Origin: Cymbidium sinense
Lineage: Eukaryota > Streptophyta > Magnoliopsida > Asparagales > Orchidaceae
Length of the DNA: 64,000 bases
Direction: 5' to 3'
Assembly: GCA_021442155.1 (NCBI GenBank)
Contig: CM038221.1
Span: forward strand, 151,085,601-151,149,600
Shown here one piece after another: positions 33,201-45,480 of the stretch (within the stretch, counting starts at the first letter, position 1; every line of letters starts with the position of its first letter). Position numbers and translations under genes: made by a program. The notes under the pieces were generated by a model. It did not search any database and was not told where the DNA came from. It saw nothing but the letters and a program-made list of their open reading frames with translations.

Positions 33201-36200
33201 GCCAAACCTATTTTCTCAACATACCAAACATACCCGAATTCAAAAATCAGCCAAATGATAATTTTACTCCTAGGCCATAAGGTAAGGTTTGGCCAATTCC
33301 ACTTGGAATTTGGTCAAATCTTCTTCATACTTACTTGATACTCTCCTAGTGGATCAAGTGATCACTAGGGAGGGTGGTGCACCCAACCCAATGGGTTTGG
33401 GTCTACCAAACCTAACCCAATGGCCAAACTGACCATGTGCATGGAAATGGCCACATGGCAAACCTCTTCCCACTCAATTGAAGCACATGACCAGTTCACC
33501 ATTCCACTCCCTAGCCAAAAATGTACTTAAGGACACTCATAATAGCCTAACAAACCCTTTGAATCAAGGAAATTTGATCAAAATAATAAGCCCATGCTCG
33601 ACTGTCCTATTGCCAAAGGGGGAGATATACTTCCCCTAATTCATTTGAATCTTCAGGGAGCCATTGTCGATTGAGTATTAGGAAGTCAGAGGAGCCATTT
33701 GCAAGTGATCCTAAGCTTCCTAGAGGGAGATTGAAAGATCCATTTCTCAATTTTCACAAGGTGAAAATAGGGGAACTCCACCAAAAGTCCATTTTACTCC
33801 ACACCTAAAATCAAGCCAATTCCCTTTGCACACTCCCTCAGGGACCCCAAGTTCTTGAAGCAAAGGAGGAGTCACCTTGACCAAAGCCAAGCTCATTTAG
33901 AGGAGGAATTGGTCCATAGGAGAAGTTACTCAACCTCAACCCCTCAAACTTTCAGCAAAGCTTCATCTCAACCAGACGAAGCTTCTCCAAGGAAATCGAG
34001 TGCCGGTGATCATCTTCGATGAGGTTAGCCATTTTTTGAGCTTAAACTCAATGTGGCGTGGAGCTTTGTAAAAGAAATGTTAATATCATAGGATCTTGAA
34101 TGTTAGATGTAATCTAGATTGCATGGTGATGGCGTGGGTTAATTTTCATCCTAATTCAAGCTCAATCGAGCTTGGATCCAAGCTTCAAGCATGGACGATG
34201 TCCATGGCTCACAGAGAGCGGCAGAGATGGATCTCTGGTCATCCATCCACACATTTTGGATGGATGACCTAGATTAAAACATGTGATATATTTATATTTT
34301 ATCTTCTAATCTCTGACTTTAATCTCGATTGTCTGATCCTTGATCGAGATGAGAGAAAATGTAGTGCCACCGCACATGTATGATGTGATATTTAAATAAA
34401 ATCGACGCGGTGTAAAGCATGCCACATTAGCCGCATGCATGGCGCTAGTAGGGATTAATAATATAATTAAGCATTATTTAATTCCCAATTAATCACCTAA
34501 GCTTCTAAAATTCATATCTCAACATAAAAAAATCAAAAAAATATGAAATAAATTGCATTAGAAAGATACTTGAACATACACTATCTAAAATTGATTTTGA
34601 TTGATTTTGAATAAATTTTATCTGGAATGTTAATTTGCTAATTACTCTCTAATTAATCCACTGATTAATCTCAAACTTCTTGGGTGTAATTAGAGGGATG
34701 ACTTCTGCCTTCCCTAATTTTCTTGGGATTTATTGGTGGCTCAATTTGGGGAATTTCTATTTCATTCCTTAATTACTCCCTTAATGTAATTAGACTTAAT
34801 TAAGGATATAATTAGTGATTTAACCCTCTGATTGAGCTAATTAGGTTTTGGTTAAGTGAATGTGAGGTTTTGGGATACTCTCCTTAAGATATTCTTTAAA
34901 CCCCCTTTTATTCCTTAATCTTACTTTAACTAAAGGTTCATTCACTAATGACCACCTAGATCAATTTGATAAAATTCTAAAACTTTTCAGAACTCAATTA
35001 ATTATTCTTGGGTAAATGTTTAGGTATTCAAGAGCCTAAGTACAATTAAGAAAATCAAAATTCAACTCATATGTGTGAGGGGTGTTTTGAAATTACTTAA
35101 GTTAAACCCCTTAGTATAATTAATCATTAATCATGAGCCAAATTTCATTAGGCCCTTTTCCTCCTAAGTGCATTGCTAATTTAAATTTCTTATGTGGTTT
35201 TATGTTATCTCATTGGCTCATAATTATTTGATTAACTATGCTAAGGTGGTGTAGGTAAGGGGTAGAACCTAATCAAAATATAAAATGAATCTAATCACCT
35301 AAAAATTGAACAAAAAAATATCAAACAGATGTGGGAATGGGTTAGGAACAGCAAACTCAACTCACATTTTCCAAATTAAATCAAACTCAAAATCAAACAA
35401 AAATTACATTAAACAAATTTTGATTTTCTTTAAGCTTTCTTATTTCATAAGATTGTATTTAGGAATTAATTAAGGTGAATGTGTTTACATGCTTTCATTA
35501 CTTTAGTTCTTTCCTAACATGCTAAATGTGTGTGTCATATGATTTCATACATTCATGCTTTTCAAAAATTAAATTTAAAATGAAAATATTTCCTTTATGT
35601 CAAATTGCATGTTTTGGTTAAAGTAAGAATATGAGTGGCTATTATCACTATTAAATCCAAATTATTTTCAAAATATATGAATCAATTATCAAAACTAAAA
35701 GTGTGTTACTTATATCTTACTTATAAGCTTGCAAGTTAGTAAAATATAAGGATGTGCTTAGTGTAGTTTTCCTTCTCCTCTCTTTCGGAATAGTTTTGAA
35801 TAGGATTTGGCCAAGTGTATAGTTCATTTTAAAAGAACACAATACTTGCCTAATTCTATTTTATATTCATTCTTATGCTATGATTTAAGAAGGACACCTA
35901 CACTTACATATATAAATTGTATAAACAAACTAAAATAAAATAAAATGCTAACTATTACATTCTTTATTTTCCATTTATTTCTCTTGTACGTATGCTTGTA
36001 TTTAAGAAAAGTGGTATATTAGTCTGGACAATCAGATTATGAGGCTTTAAGTATCCCTAAGTAAGTCTTGTACCTTACACCCCTGATTAACAATGGCATC
36101 GTACTCACTTATGCCTTTCATACATTCATATGTGTATGTGAAAATTGGATAAGAAACCCCTTTGCTACTTAATGAAAATCATGCATCATAAACATTCAAA

Positions 36201-38889
36201 TTTTCTTAAGTAACTTATTAAGCATGCATCATAAAGTGTGCTAAACATTCTCATTTGGTACGTATAGATATGCTTAGGTTCATTTATATTTATGTTATAC
36301 ATGTTGGGACAGAAATGAAGTGATGTGTGTTTTGTGCTCTTAACTCACTTTATTCAATATTAAAATGCCTTTCTTTTTGAATAGATTTATTTAGAGTTCA
36401 TCTAAACTTAGGATTAATTAAAACACATAATAAAAAATTTAGTAAATAAAATTAAAACATGAATCCACTTTATAAATTACTTAGGTTAGGGAAGGAAAGA
36501 GAAGTTCTCTTTTCTTTTCCTCTCTTTACAACTTAGTAATTAATTATAGGATTCACTTGAACCCAATAAAAATATTAAATCAAATCAACCCAAAATAACT
36601 AAACCCCTTGAATGGAACCCTCTTCTAAGTTGAACATTTCTCACACTTAGAAAATTCTAACTTAAAAGCATAGCTAATCATATCACACAAACCTTAAAAG
36701 CACACACTTTAGACTAAGTCACCACTTCTAGCTTTAGGTTAGGGAGTTGCATGGTTTGATGCTTGCTTTTATTTTGTGATATATGTTTTAGTATGGATAT
36801 TAGAATGTGAGTAGATGAATGATAGGATGATTTAGTCTAATCATTATTTTCTGCTGGGGTTGTGCTTAAGGGGCGCTGTAATAAATAAAAATAAAAATTC
36901 TTTTGCTGTGCAAGTGCTTATACACCTAAGCATAATCTAATAGGCCAGGTAGACTTAGTCACCCATATGTGGGGGTGATAAGTCTAATATACATGCTTGG
37001 GATTTGTGTGGTTTGTTTAGCTAATCCCTATTTTGCAAGTCTTAGCTATATTTACTTTTCCTTTTCATGTAATTTATGCAATTAAGATTTTGGAATGATT
37101 GTTATGGGGATTAGGATGAACATTGGTCATAAGATTTCATCTTATGTACCATGTGAAGCCTTTGGAGCAACTACCTTCCAACCATCCAAAATAAGGAACC
37201 AAAGAAGAAAGATGAAAATAAGAAGAAAGAAGAAAATAAGAAGATAGAAGAAAAGAAGAATAAAGAAATGAAGCTTGAAGACCCCCATAACAATGAGTTC
37301 CTTGCTTAATTGCACTTAACTTTTGTAATCTGGGTTGTATAAGGGTAGAGCTTGGCTACCCAATTTTTTTTTGAGTTTGTATGATGGTGCCCTACCATAA
37401 ATGACCTATTATTCTTTTGCGTTATCTTTATAAATTGATTGATGATTTGTTTAGCTTGTGCATTAAGATGACATCTTTTTCCTAGTTTCTTCCTTGCTTG
37501 ATGTATGGCCTAGATGTGGATTAGGCTCTTAGGGAAAAATAAATCTTCTACTAAATTTAATAATTAAAAATTAAAAATAAAGAACTCATATCCTCACCTA
37601 AAGCTTAGACTAAAATGAAGATAAAAGAATTAGCAACCCCTTAGTTGGATGAGTATTTCTTTTATAACATCATGCACAAATGCATATTATTTTCACTATT
37701 GATTGGAGGGCTTCCATCTTTTTCAGAAAAACTTGGTTTGACCTTTGCGAGCCATGATGAAAATACACCTCCTCCCTTCTCACTGATTTTGGCCAATATT
37801 CTCATTTCTCATGCATTAGGCATATGAATCCTATTAGCCTGAGTCAAAATGATTGTCTAAAAACAAAAATAAAATGAAATCTGAATTGCATTAGATTTAG
37901 GTCATTTGAAGTATACCCTTACATGATCTAGTCTCTTCAGGGAGTGAGTTTAAGGACTAGTCTCTTTCTAAATAAATAATACCTAGCTATCTTGCATAAA
38001 GCATATGACTTGCCTACATGAATTTAAAATAGGAGGAGTTAGTTGGCGCCACCCTGGTTGTAAGTCCAAGCAGTCGGGTGGTTTGTCCTCTCTTGTGGAG
38101 GCAAACCAAATACCCATTTTTGCCTTCCCTCCCCAAAGCTCCCTAGATTTAGGTTCTAAGGTTACTTCTCCCCTTTGTGGGCCATAAGCATAAATCCTCA
38201 CCTCTTAGGCATTTCCATAATCTTGTGTTATGGAATCATAAGCCCTAAATTTCTAATGAAAAATTCAACTCAAATAAATTAAATTAATTTCAAAAATGTA
38301 AAGCCCAATCATAGGATAGTTTGAGATGCTCACTAGATTTCCAAGCATCATGAGCTTCTCCTACTTATCTTCCTTTGGCTTTGATAATAACTTCCTCTCT
38401 TTGATCAATCTCATTTGATCTTCTGAAACAAACTGATCGATGGATAGTCCTACCTATTAAAATCTTTGGTAACAATGATCATTTACCTTAATCAAGAGTA
38501 TTCCTAAGGGATCTCATTCCTTAGGATGTAATTAACTATGGGAGCTTGCCCATGTAGGGAACTTAATGAACCTAATTTAAAATAAACCCTACTTTATTTT
38601 TTCATGTAAAGTTGGGGAAGAATCTTTGGTATACATGCAGACCCATTGTCTTGAGGAGTCCTTGTTGAGGTGATTAGGTCCATTGTAGGGTGGTGACTTC
38701 TATCTTTAGAGATAGTACACCTCTCCTCAATGTCATACCCGATCACCTTTAACAAGAACATCTGCGGATTTACGTGGTATTAAAAATGTATAAAAAGAAG
38801 AGTTGTATTTTTCTATTTTCATTTTATTCCATATAGAGTGAAGATGGAAGTATATATTTTATTCTTTAGAAATATAAAAAATTTCACCA

Positions 38890-38908
38890 GATTTTTTCAG
38901 ACTGGGAA
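38890..38908 (+). other. E2 primer-binding site, shortened
   Basis: GATTTTTTCAGACTGGGAA follows the LTR directly. It aligns with the E1 PBS region (GATTTTT...CACTGGGAA) if about six bases in the middle are missing. It is likely the tRNA primer site of the Tat type, damaged or misassembled. Confidence 0.55.
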
Positions 38909-39395
38909 GGTTCCTCTCTCCATCTTTGGTAAATGATCATTGTCTCCAAGTATTGATTGTGGGTTTGTACTTTGGTATGAATACAAGACTATCTTTCATT
39001 CCGTTGGCACTTAGCTTATTTCATTCTTAAGTTAAGCTAGCCAATATCTTTAGGTTTTAGGACCTCACCTTGTGTTGGTCTTAAAACCCCTAATGGGTTC
39101 TCCAATGGGTAAAAAGAAAAAGATCTAAATAAAAAGAAAACATTTAAAGACTTCCTCCTTATCATTTCTATGGTAAGGAAAGGTTCATTTTAAAATAATA
39201 AAGTCAAAATAAGCTCTTATAAAAAATCATGCTTTTCAAAAGTACTCTTTCAAAAATGCACATAATAACATATTTTTTTCATCTTCATCTAACAATCTTT
39301 ATGATTATTATATGTAAGATCATCTTTAAAAAAAAAATAAAATTCCAATAATCATATTTTCAAAAGCATAGAATTTGAAGATGGGTTTTTTTTTT
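38909..39395. other. E2 proximal leader, no gene seen
   Basis: This is AT-rich leader sequence between the PBS and the hairpin array. I see no open frame or repeated unit that can be supported. Confidence 0.5.
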
Positions 39396-41244
39396 CCATT
39401 CAACACATTCTATGTGTTGAATGGACATTACCTCTTCAAGCAAAATCATAACTTTGAACTTCCACCTATTACATTCCACATGTGTTATGTTGGGATTTTG
39501 ATATTTTCAAAAAGCACATATGAAACCTCTCCATTCAATATGCCCACATTTATTGGGTGGAGATCTCATTTTCAAACAAAACCAAAAATAAAATTTTCAA
39601 GAAAGCACATATGAACCTTTCCATTCAATATACCCACACTTATTGAATTGAAGTTTCATATTCAGACAAAACTAAATTTTCAAAAGCACATATGAACATC
39701 TTCATTCAATATACTAAAATTTATTGAATGAAGATTTCATTCCCAAATAAAAATAAACATCATTTGGAAATCCCACTTAAACATATCCCATATACGATTA
39801 GTTGAAATTCCCTCTTTCAAAAAGCAATAATCACACACAAAGAAAAATTTTCACATTTGCAAAAAAAAAAAGATTGACTTCCATTCCTACATACCCAAAT
39901 TTGTTAAATGGAAGTCTTCTTTTAGAAAATCAAAATTTAACAATCACATTTTCAAAATTCAAAACACATTTGGAACTTCATTTAGCACACTAAAATTTGC
40001 TAAGTGAAGTCTCCAAATTTGAAAGACAAAATTTTCAAAATACATTTGAAACTTCATTCTAGCATAGCCCATTTTCTAAAATGAAGTCCCTCTTTTTCCA
40101 AAAATAAAATTTGAAACACACTTTTAAAAATTTCATTTAGCATACTCAAATTTTCTAAGTAAAATATCCATCCCACGAAAATTTTTAAAACATATTTGGA
40201 ACTTCAATTTAGCATACCCCATTTGCTAAAATGAAGTATCCATTTTTCAAAATCCAAAAAAAAAAGTTTGAAACACCTTTGGAATTTTATTTAGCATACT
40301 CAAATTTGCTAAATAAAATTTCCACTTCACAAAATTTCCAAAAAGCACTTTTTGAACTTCACTCTTAAGCATACCAAATTTGCTAAAATAAAGCTTCCAT
40401 TTTCAAAATAAAACCAAACCACAAAAAATTTGAACACAACTTTTGGAATTTCATTTAACATACTCAAATTTGTTAAGTGAAATTTTCATTTCACAAAATT
40501 AAGTGAAACTTCATTTTTAGCAAACCATATTTTCTAAAGTGAAGTCTCTACTTTCAATCAAAAATAAATCAAAGCCAAAAATTAAACACATTAGGATCCC
40601 CTTAGCATACTTAAATTTGCTAAGGATCCTACTTTTCAAAAACAAATCAAAATTAAAAGGAAATACATTAGGATTTCCTTAGAATACCCAAATTTGATAA
40701 GTATCCTACTTTTGCAAAAAATCAAAATATCCAAAATAAATGGAACACTTTAGGATTTCCTTAGCAAACTCAAATTTGCTAAGAATCCTATTTTCAAAAA
40801 TCTTTCAAAAAAAAAACACATTTGGGCTCTACACTTAGCATATCTAAATTTATTAAGTGGGAATTTCAATATTCAAAATCAATAATAATTCATAAGATAA
40901 AATAACCAAAGAAAGAGGAACAATTATTTTCAAACACCTCACTTAGCATACCCAAATTTGCTAAGTGAGTGAATTCCAAAATACCAAATCTAAAATAAAA
41001 CCAATTGACCCTTACTTTAACATACCCAAATTTGTTAAAGGAAAGGGTCCTCAAATCAAAATTCAATTTCAAACATGAACTTATGGAAGCATGTTTCTAA
41101 CAAATATTTGAATCCATTTTTCAACATACCCAAATTTGTTGAAGTTGGATTCATATTCAAAAATTTCTCTTTCCAATCAAATATCTAAATATTCTCTAAA
41201 TCCATTTAAATCCCACTTAACACTTCCAAGATGTTGGATGTGGG
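39396..41244 (+). repeat. Tandem array of ~20 hairpin units in the E2 leader
   Basis: About 20 units spaced 60-105 bases apart each contain an inverted repeat. Hairpin positions: 39396-39424, 39529-39562, 39617-39653, 39698-39735, 39876-39916, 39975-40010, 40051-40087, 40130-40165, 40201-40237, 40283-40320, 40356-40394, 40447-40484, 40508-40545, 40593-40630, 40670-40707, 40751-40790, 40832-40859, 40938-40969, 41007-41049, 41109-41153, 41212-41244. Examples of stems: AATTTTATTTAGCA with TGCTAAATAAAATT (perfect, 40283), CTCACTTAGCA with TGCTAAGTGAG (perfect, 40938), ATCTTCATTCAAT with ATTGAATGAAGAT (perfect, 39698). Loops centre on ATACCCAAAT or ATACTCAAAT. Linkers are A-rich (AAAATTTTCAAAA-like). 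There is no coding potential. E1 has nothing similar in its leader of about 240 bases. Confidence 0.85.
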
Positions 41245-41358
41245 TTCAAATTTTAAATTCAAATTTAGAAATCAACAAATTAGAAATCTGATCCAAGCTT
41301 GTTTCCAACAATTCTGATCAATCTCGATACGTTCACCTTCAATTTTAGTTGATTATAA

Positions 41359-42830
41359 ATGGCAAGTTCACAGAAGTTTGTGTTCACTTTCCCTTACGAC
41401 ATGGACTTGGCCTTGGATCAGGCCAATCTCCCCCGAGCTGAGCACACCCATCTCATCCATTTCTACAAAGGTTTTGAGGGGTGAAGATCACCTGTGAGGG
41501 CACTCCCCTCACAACCGGCTGCGTCGCGTAGCCATCATCGATCATTACCATCGATTCTGACATCCCCTCATTAAAGAGGTTAGTGGTAGTCCCATCGTTT
41601 TACTAGTGCGGTGCGATAATACTTGCTTGCCTCTGGTTTCTGTTACCCCAAAGGGGCTAGACCCACTCATTGGCACCTCTAAGGGCAAGGCTCCTATCCT
41701 GTGAGATTGCCTCCCTTTGAGGTTGGGTCTAGTTCTTACTCCACTCACCCTATCGGACTGAGGAGAAAATAAAATTGTGATTAAGCTATCATACCGGGAT
41801 TGCTTGGGGAGAAGGAGCACATGGAGGAGGTACCCACTGATCACCCCGGGTTATAGAACCCATTTCATCCTCTCTAGGTCAAATAGAGGATGCTAGGAGG
41901 ATCTACTTCACCTCCACTAGTAGTTCAGCACACCGCTAGCTGTGAGTAAAGAGGTCATGCCGGGCCTCCAATCAATTTTATGCTAGGTTGGCGGAGCTTA
42001 CAGATGTTTTGAGTTTGAAGCTCAGTTCAATTTGAGATCTGTCATTCCCCGCAGTGTGGGGAAACACCTATGACAGGAGAGGGCCAGAGAGGCCTGCACT
42101 TCAGTACATATCACTAACAGAGAGAGGCAGAGGTTTGGTCGACAGTCAGCAGCCTCTGCACTCATTGATTACCCTAATTGGTGAGCTACCTGCGCTGATC
42201 ATACAAATAGCATTTTACTTACAGGGATGACCCATCATAGGAAGAGAGTCCCTATGCTGAGAGAGTCTGTGGTGTCTCCACCACACTGCTCTACCCCCCG
42301 TCCTCCATCACCTATTCACGTCACAACATCACTAGTTCTATCGAAGGCCATGAAGGCCATATTCGAGGAGAAGCGACCCCGTTGGTGATTTGTCTATGAC
42401 CGAGGGATCCTATTCCATCTACACTGCCTACTATGGCGAGGCCGAGCTCTCTTGCTCAACCTTTTACCCCAGTTGTGGTGTGGAGGGAATGGCGACCCCA
42501 AAGCATAGTGGTCATCCCTTCACCAACTCCACCAGTTCAGCAGGACATGGAGATGGTGAAAACTATTACAGAGAGAGGAGATGATAACCCAGTTGCACCA
42601 ATGATAGTAGAACCTCCTAGGAGTGTCACCCCTTTCAGAGTTAATGATAACCAGGAGTGTGTCTCTTTTAGTGAGTACAGTCCTCATAGGATTGATTCTC
42701 TGACAGTAGGGGAGATTCGATGCCTCTCAGTACCTGACAGTGATCACATCGGTCACCAAAATCATTTGTACCCATCTAGATTGATGGTTCTCTTGAGGAG
42801 ATAGTGGCACATTATCTTGTAGAAAAGAAG
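41359..42830 (+). pseudogene. E2 5' coding region (N-terminal gag / ORF1-like)
   Basis: An ATG at 41359 opens a short frame to 41484 (41 residues, MASSQKFVFTFPYDMDLALD and onward, ending KGFEG), which looks like the true start of the first E2 protein before a stop. From 41485 to 42380 only broken frames are seen. The frame 42433-42804 (123 codons) includes VEPPRSVTPFRVNDNQEC and SEYSPHRIDSL and is probably genuine polyprotein. The next stretch, in another frame, has a helical-looking IVAHYLVEKKKILEYDWFDE. It may correspond to ORF1 or N-terminal gag of Tat/Ogre elements. Function cannot be assigned beyond this. Confidence 0.5.
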
Positions 42831-43207
42831 AAAATTCTGGAGTATGATTGGTTTGATGAGAAGAAGATCAGCTTTGATCCCCACGAAGATTATTTTTTGG
42901 GAGACTTGGCCAGGGTTTGCATGGTAGATACTAGGGGATCCCTCCTCAGAGAGTAGCAGGCCATGGAAGGTGATGAGGTTGAGTAGAAAGACACAACCCA
43001 ATTAGCCCAACACCTTTGATATCAGTTAAAATAGAAAGATGAACAAATAGATATGATGGTGAGGCAGCTTGAGGACTTGTTAGCAAGTCAAGACTGTAAA
43101 TAAGCCCCGTAGTTCATCCTAAATAGATTCGAGTTAGTGCATGTCTTGGACCCAACCAAGACCTTACCTCATTGAGCAAGGTAGCACTAGCATGTATAGG
43201 AAGGTAA

Positions 43208-44260
43208 GTGGAAAGTACCTCCATACAAGAAAAGACATCGATCATGAAGCAAGAAGTGAAGGAAGCGTTGGCTCAAGCATGGGGAGGATCATCAGTTTCA
43301 AAGGGTAGACCCTACCCGAGGAATTTGATGCAATCCAATATCCCAAGGGTTTCATGTCACCTTCCTTCAAGAGTTTTGATGGCGGTGGAAACCCAAGATA
43401 GCATATTGCACACTTCGCTTGTTGCAACAGGTGTGACGCTTTTATTCGCTCTTCATTAGGTGGATATTTTGAGTATGTGAACTTCCCAATGATTCAAGAA
43501 AGATATTTATCGAGTTGAAGCAACTCTTTATCAAGAGGTTTGTGAGCTCAAAGGGTTGTTGGTGATCTCGTGTAGCATAATAACACCCGTGTGAGTCCCT
43601 GTTGACTATATTCTCGATGGCATAACCCGAGTATGAAATGAGCCACTATCCGAAAAAGCATGCCATTGAGATTCTTCGAATATCCATGGCCACGCTTCAT
43701 GCTTAAGGGCTTCACTATCAAAATATTTGAGAAGTTAATCAACAAGGTGGCTAGTCTACAAGGAGAGGCCAAACAGTTGCATTTTCAGGATTAGTTGCCC
43801 AAAGCAAAGCAACAAAAGGTCTATGAGAAGAAGCCAGGAATAGTGATAGTGGTAGATAAGGGGAAGTAACCAACTAGAGATCAGTACGAGAGACCACGAC
43901 CTTAGTAGCCTTTGCTTCCACCTCCTTTATCACCATCGAGGCATCCCTACTGGCCTCCACAACAGCCTCCATGGCCAACCTCACGCCCATACCATCGCCA
44001 GATGACACATACCCACCAGTATATGGTCCACCTACTCTTTAGATTTTACAAATCTTATTCATTTAAGAGGGAGGTAATCAAAAAGATCTTTAAGAATATC
44101 TTAAAGAAGCTTGATTTTTAGCTACCCAAGCCTAAGAGATTGAAGGAAGTGGGAAAAAGCCATGATCCTAACTTTTGCTCCTACCACCGTATGTTAGGTC
44201 ATATTTTGGAGGATTGCTTCACATTTAAGGACTGACTTGAACATAGCTTCAAGAGGTGCT
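43208..44260 (+). pseudogene. E2 gag core and zinc-finger-like motif
   Basis: Near 43310-43440 one frame gives QYPKGFMSPSFKSFDGGG, then after a stop HIAHFACC, the same landmark as YPKGYSVLKFNTFNG in E1. The overlapping open frame 43208-43459 carries the upstream part (SIMKQEVKEALAQAWG) and then shifts register. Toward the end, FCSYHRMLGHILEDCFTFKD (about 44168-44230) supplies the Cys-His motif seen in Tat gags. In between, a proline-rich segment (about 43900-44010) is readable. At least four frame changes occur. Confidence 0.75.
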
Positions 44261-44990
44261 ATATTATCCAAGAATACCTTGGAACAACCATCCAGTTCCA
44301 TTAGGTAATCCTTGGGGATACTTGTGATCCTTCCAAAACCAAAGAAGGTTGGGATTTCTTTATCCAAAACCTCTAAAAGATCATCAAGATCAAGAAACTT
44401 TCCTTTGTGCACTGAGTCAGCTCAAACCTCCAACATCAAGGAAGGTTTGCAAGTTTCCAGTGCCAACTCAGGGAAAGAGGGAGCTCAACAAAGAAGATGT
44501 GTCCCCAGATAGCTCAGAGTGCAACCACCATCGATCCTCCATTATGTGCCTACCACATTGGTGACTTCTCTACTTTAGCTAGTTCTTCTTCTTCTACTAG
44601 TAGAACTCTTGTATCGGTGGATAAGGGCATCAAATCCCTTACCCCACTTACTTTACATAAATTATACTTTGTACCACCTATCAAATCTAAGAAATTGAAG
44701 AATAAAGCTAGCTTCAATTACATCTATGTCACTTTTGATGGGTTGTCAACCTCTATTCTTAATGATAACTCTTCAAGTTAAAATAATTATATCAATTTTG
44801 ATCTTCCTCTTTCTGATTCAGAGTTGGACTTTCTTACTCTGAACACTATAGGTTCACCTCTTGAGATAGACTTGGAATCATCCGACCAGGGTCCCATGTG
44901 AGAATCCATCATCAAAGTCAACCTCTGAAAAGCACATCAATAGTGGAAAATAAGTCATTGGTATAGAGGATCGAAGCCCTCCAGATGCTC
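44261..44990 (+). pseudogene. E2 gag-protease linker
   Basis: The open frame 44497-44781 reads as a serine- and lysine-containing linker (SSSSSTSRTLVSVDKG, PPIKSKKLKNKASF). It has no catalytic motif. Its position between the gag zinc finger and the protease fits the variable spacer of the polyprotein. Overlapping frames at 44312-44564 are alternative registers of the same stretch. Confidence 0.45.
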
Positions 44991-44995
44991 CACCC

Positions 44996-45480
44996 TTGGA
45001 TATGCTTGTGGAGGATCCCAAGGTGGACTACAATGTCTCTCATCTAAGAAAGTTATCATCTAAGCTAAGCATATATGCCCTTATCTTATCCAAAGAGATG
45101 AGAAAATCACTAATCAAGGCTCTCCTTGATCCTGAGATATGCTTAGCTCAGCTGACCGCTATAGGTGAGGAGGCACATTACACAAAAGAAGCTCAGGGAT
45201 CACCTTCACAGATGAAGACCTTCTTCTGGGAGACTTGGAGCACAATCGTCCCCTCTACATCACAATTGACATGCATTCAAACTTGAGTTCTCATTGATCG
45301 TGCATCAATGAACATTATGAGTCTAAAGACCCTTGCCTATTTGAGGATTGACATCTCCACACTTGGAGGAGATCGGATGATGTTGAGAGGATTCAATGAA
45401 CAAGGTGAGCGAGCTTTAGGTTCCATAGTTACCTTGGAGATAGTGTGGAAGACTAAGCCAAGTTTTACATCATTGATTTG
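44996..45480 (+). pseudogene. E2 aspartic protease region
   Basis: The frame 44996-45286 starts with a helical upstream segment (KVDYNVSHLRKLSSKLSIYALI, KEMRKSLIKALLD, QLTAIGEEAHY). A second frame gives ITFSDEDLLLGDLEHNRPLYI (in two pieces, about 45205-45270). A third frame then carries the active-site phrase VLIDRASMNIMSLKTL from about 45284, continuing to LGSIVTLEI by 45450. The catalytic Asp of LID is retained, although the usual Gly-Ser after it reads Arg-Ala-Ser. Comparison with E1 (LIAPSSSINLM) shows that the two copies are damaged differently. Confidence 0.7.

Larger units (their letters stand above)
30991..38889 (+). repeat. E2 5' LTR (about 7.9 kb)
   Basis: It starts TGTTGACCTCATT and ends ATTTCACCA just before the PBS; the final CA seen in the 3' LTR (CACCACA) is missing or merged. 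It is collinear with 51869-59455 for its whole length. Internal regions are: degenerate tandem repeats of about 180 bp (31230-32400), a 287-bp exact-type duplication, a TTGACC-rich zone (32440-33200), an AT-rich middle, a purine tract of GAA/AAG (about 37199-37272) and the terminal block shared with E3 and E4. No gene is found. Small open frames near 37645 and 37983-38201 overlap each other on opposite strands. Confidence 0.88.

Noticed and set aside
38005..38187. Opposed open frames on both strands in the E2 5' LTR (also 37983-38201)
   Set aside because: They are fully overlapping on opposite strands within an LTR, and neither is kept in the 3' LTR copy.
39375..39614. 79-codon frame at the start of the hairpin array
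   Set aside because: It arises by reading through AT-rich repeat units. The neighbouring units do not keep the frame.
39396..41244. Possible CRISPR-like array
   Set aside because: Spacing is regular, but the repeats are degenerate inverted repeats in a plant retrotransposon leader. There are no invariant direct repeats, no unique spacers and no cas genes.
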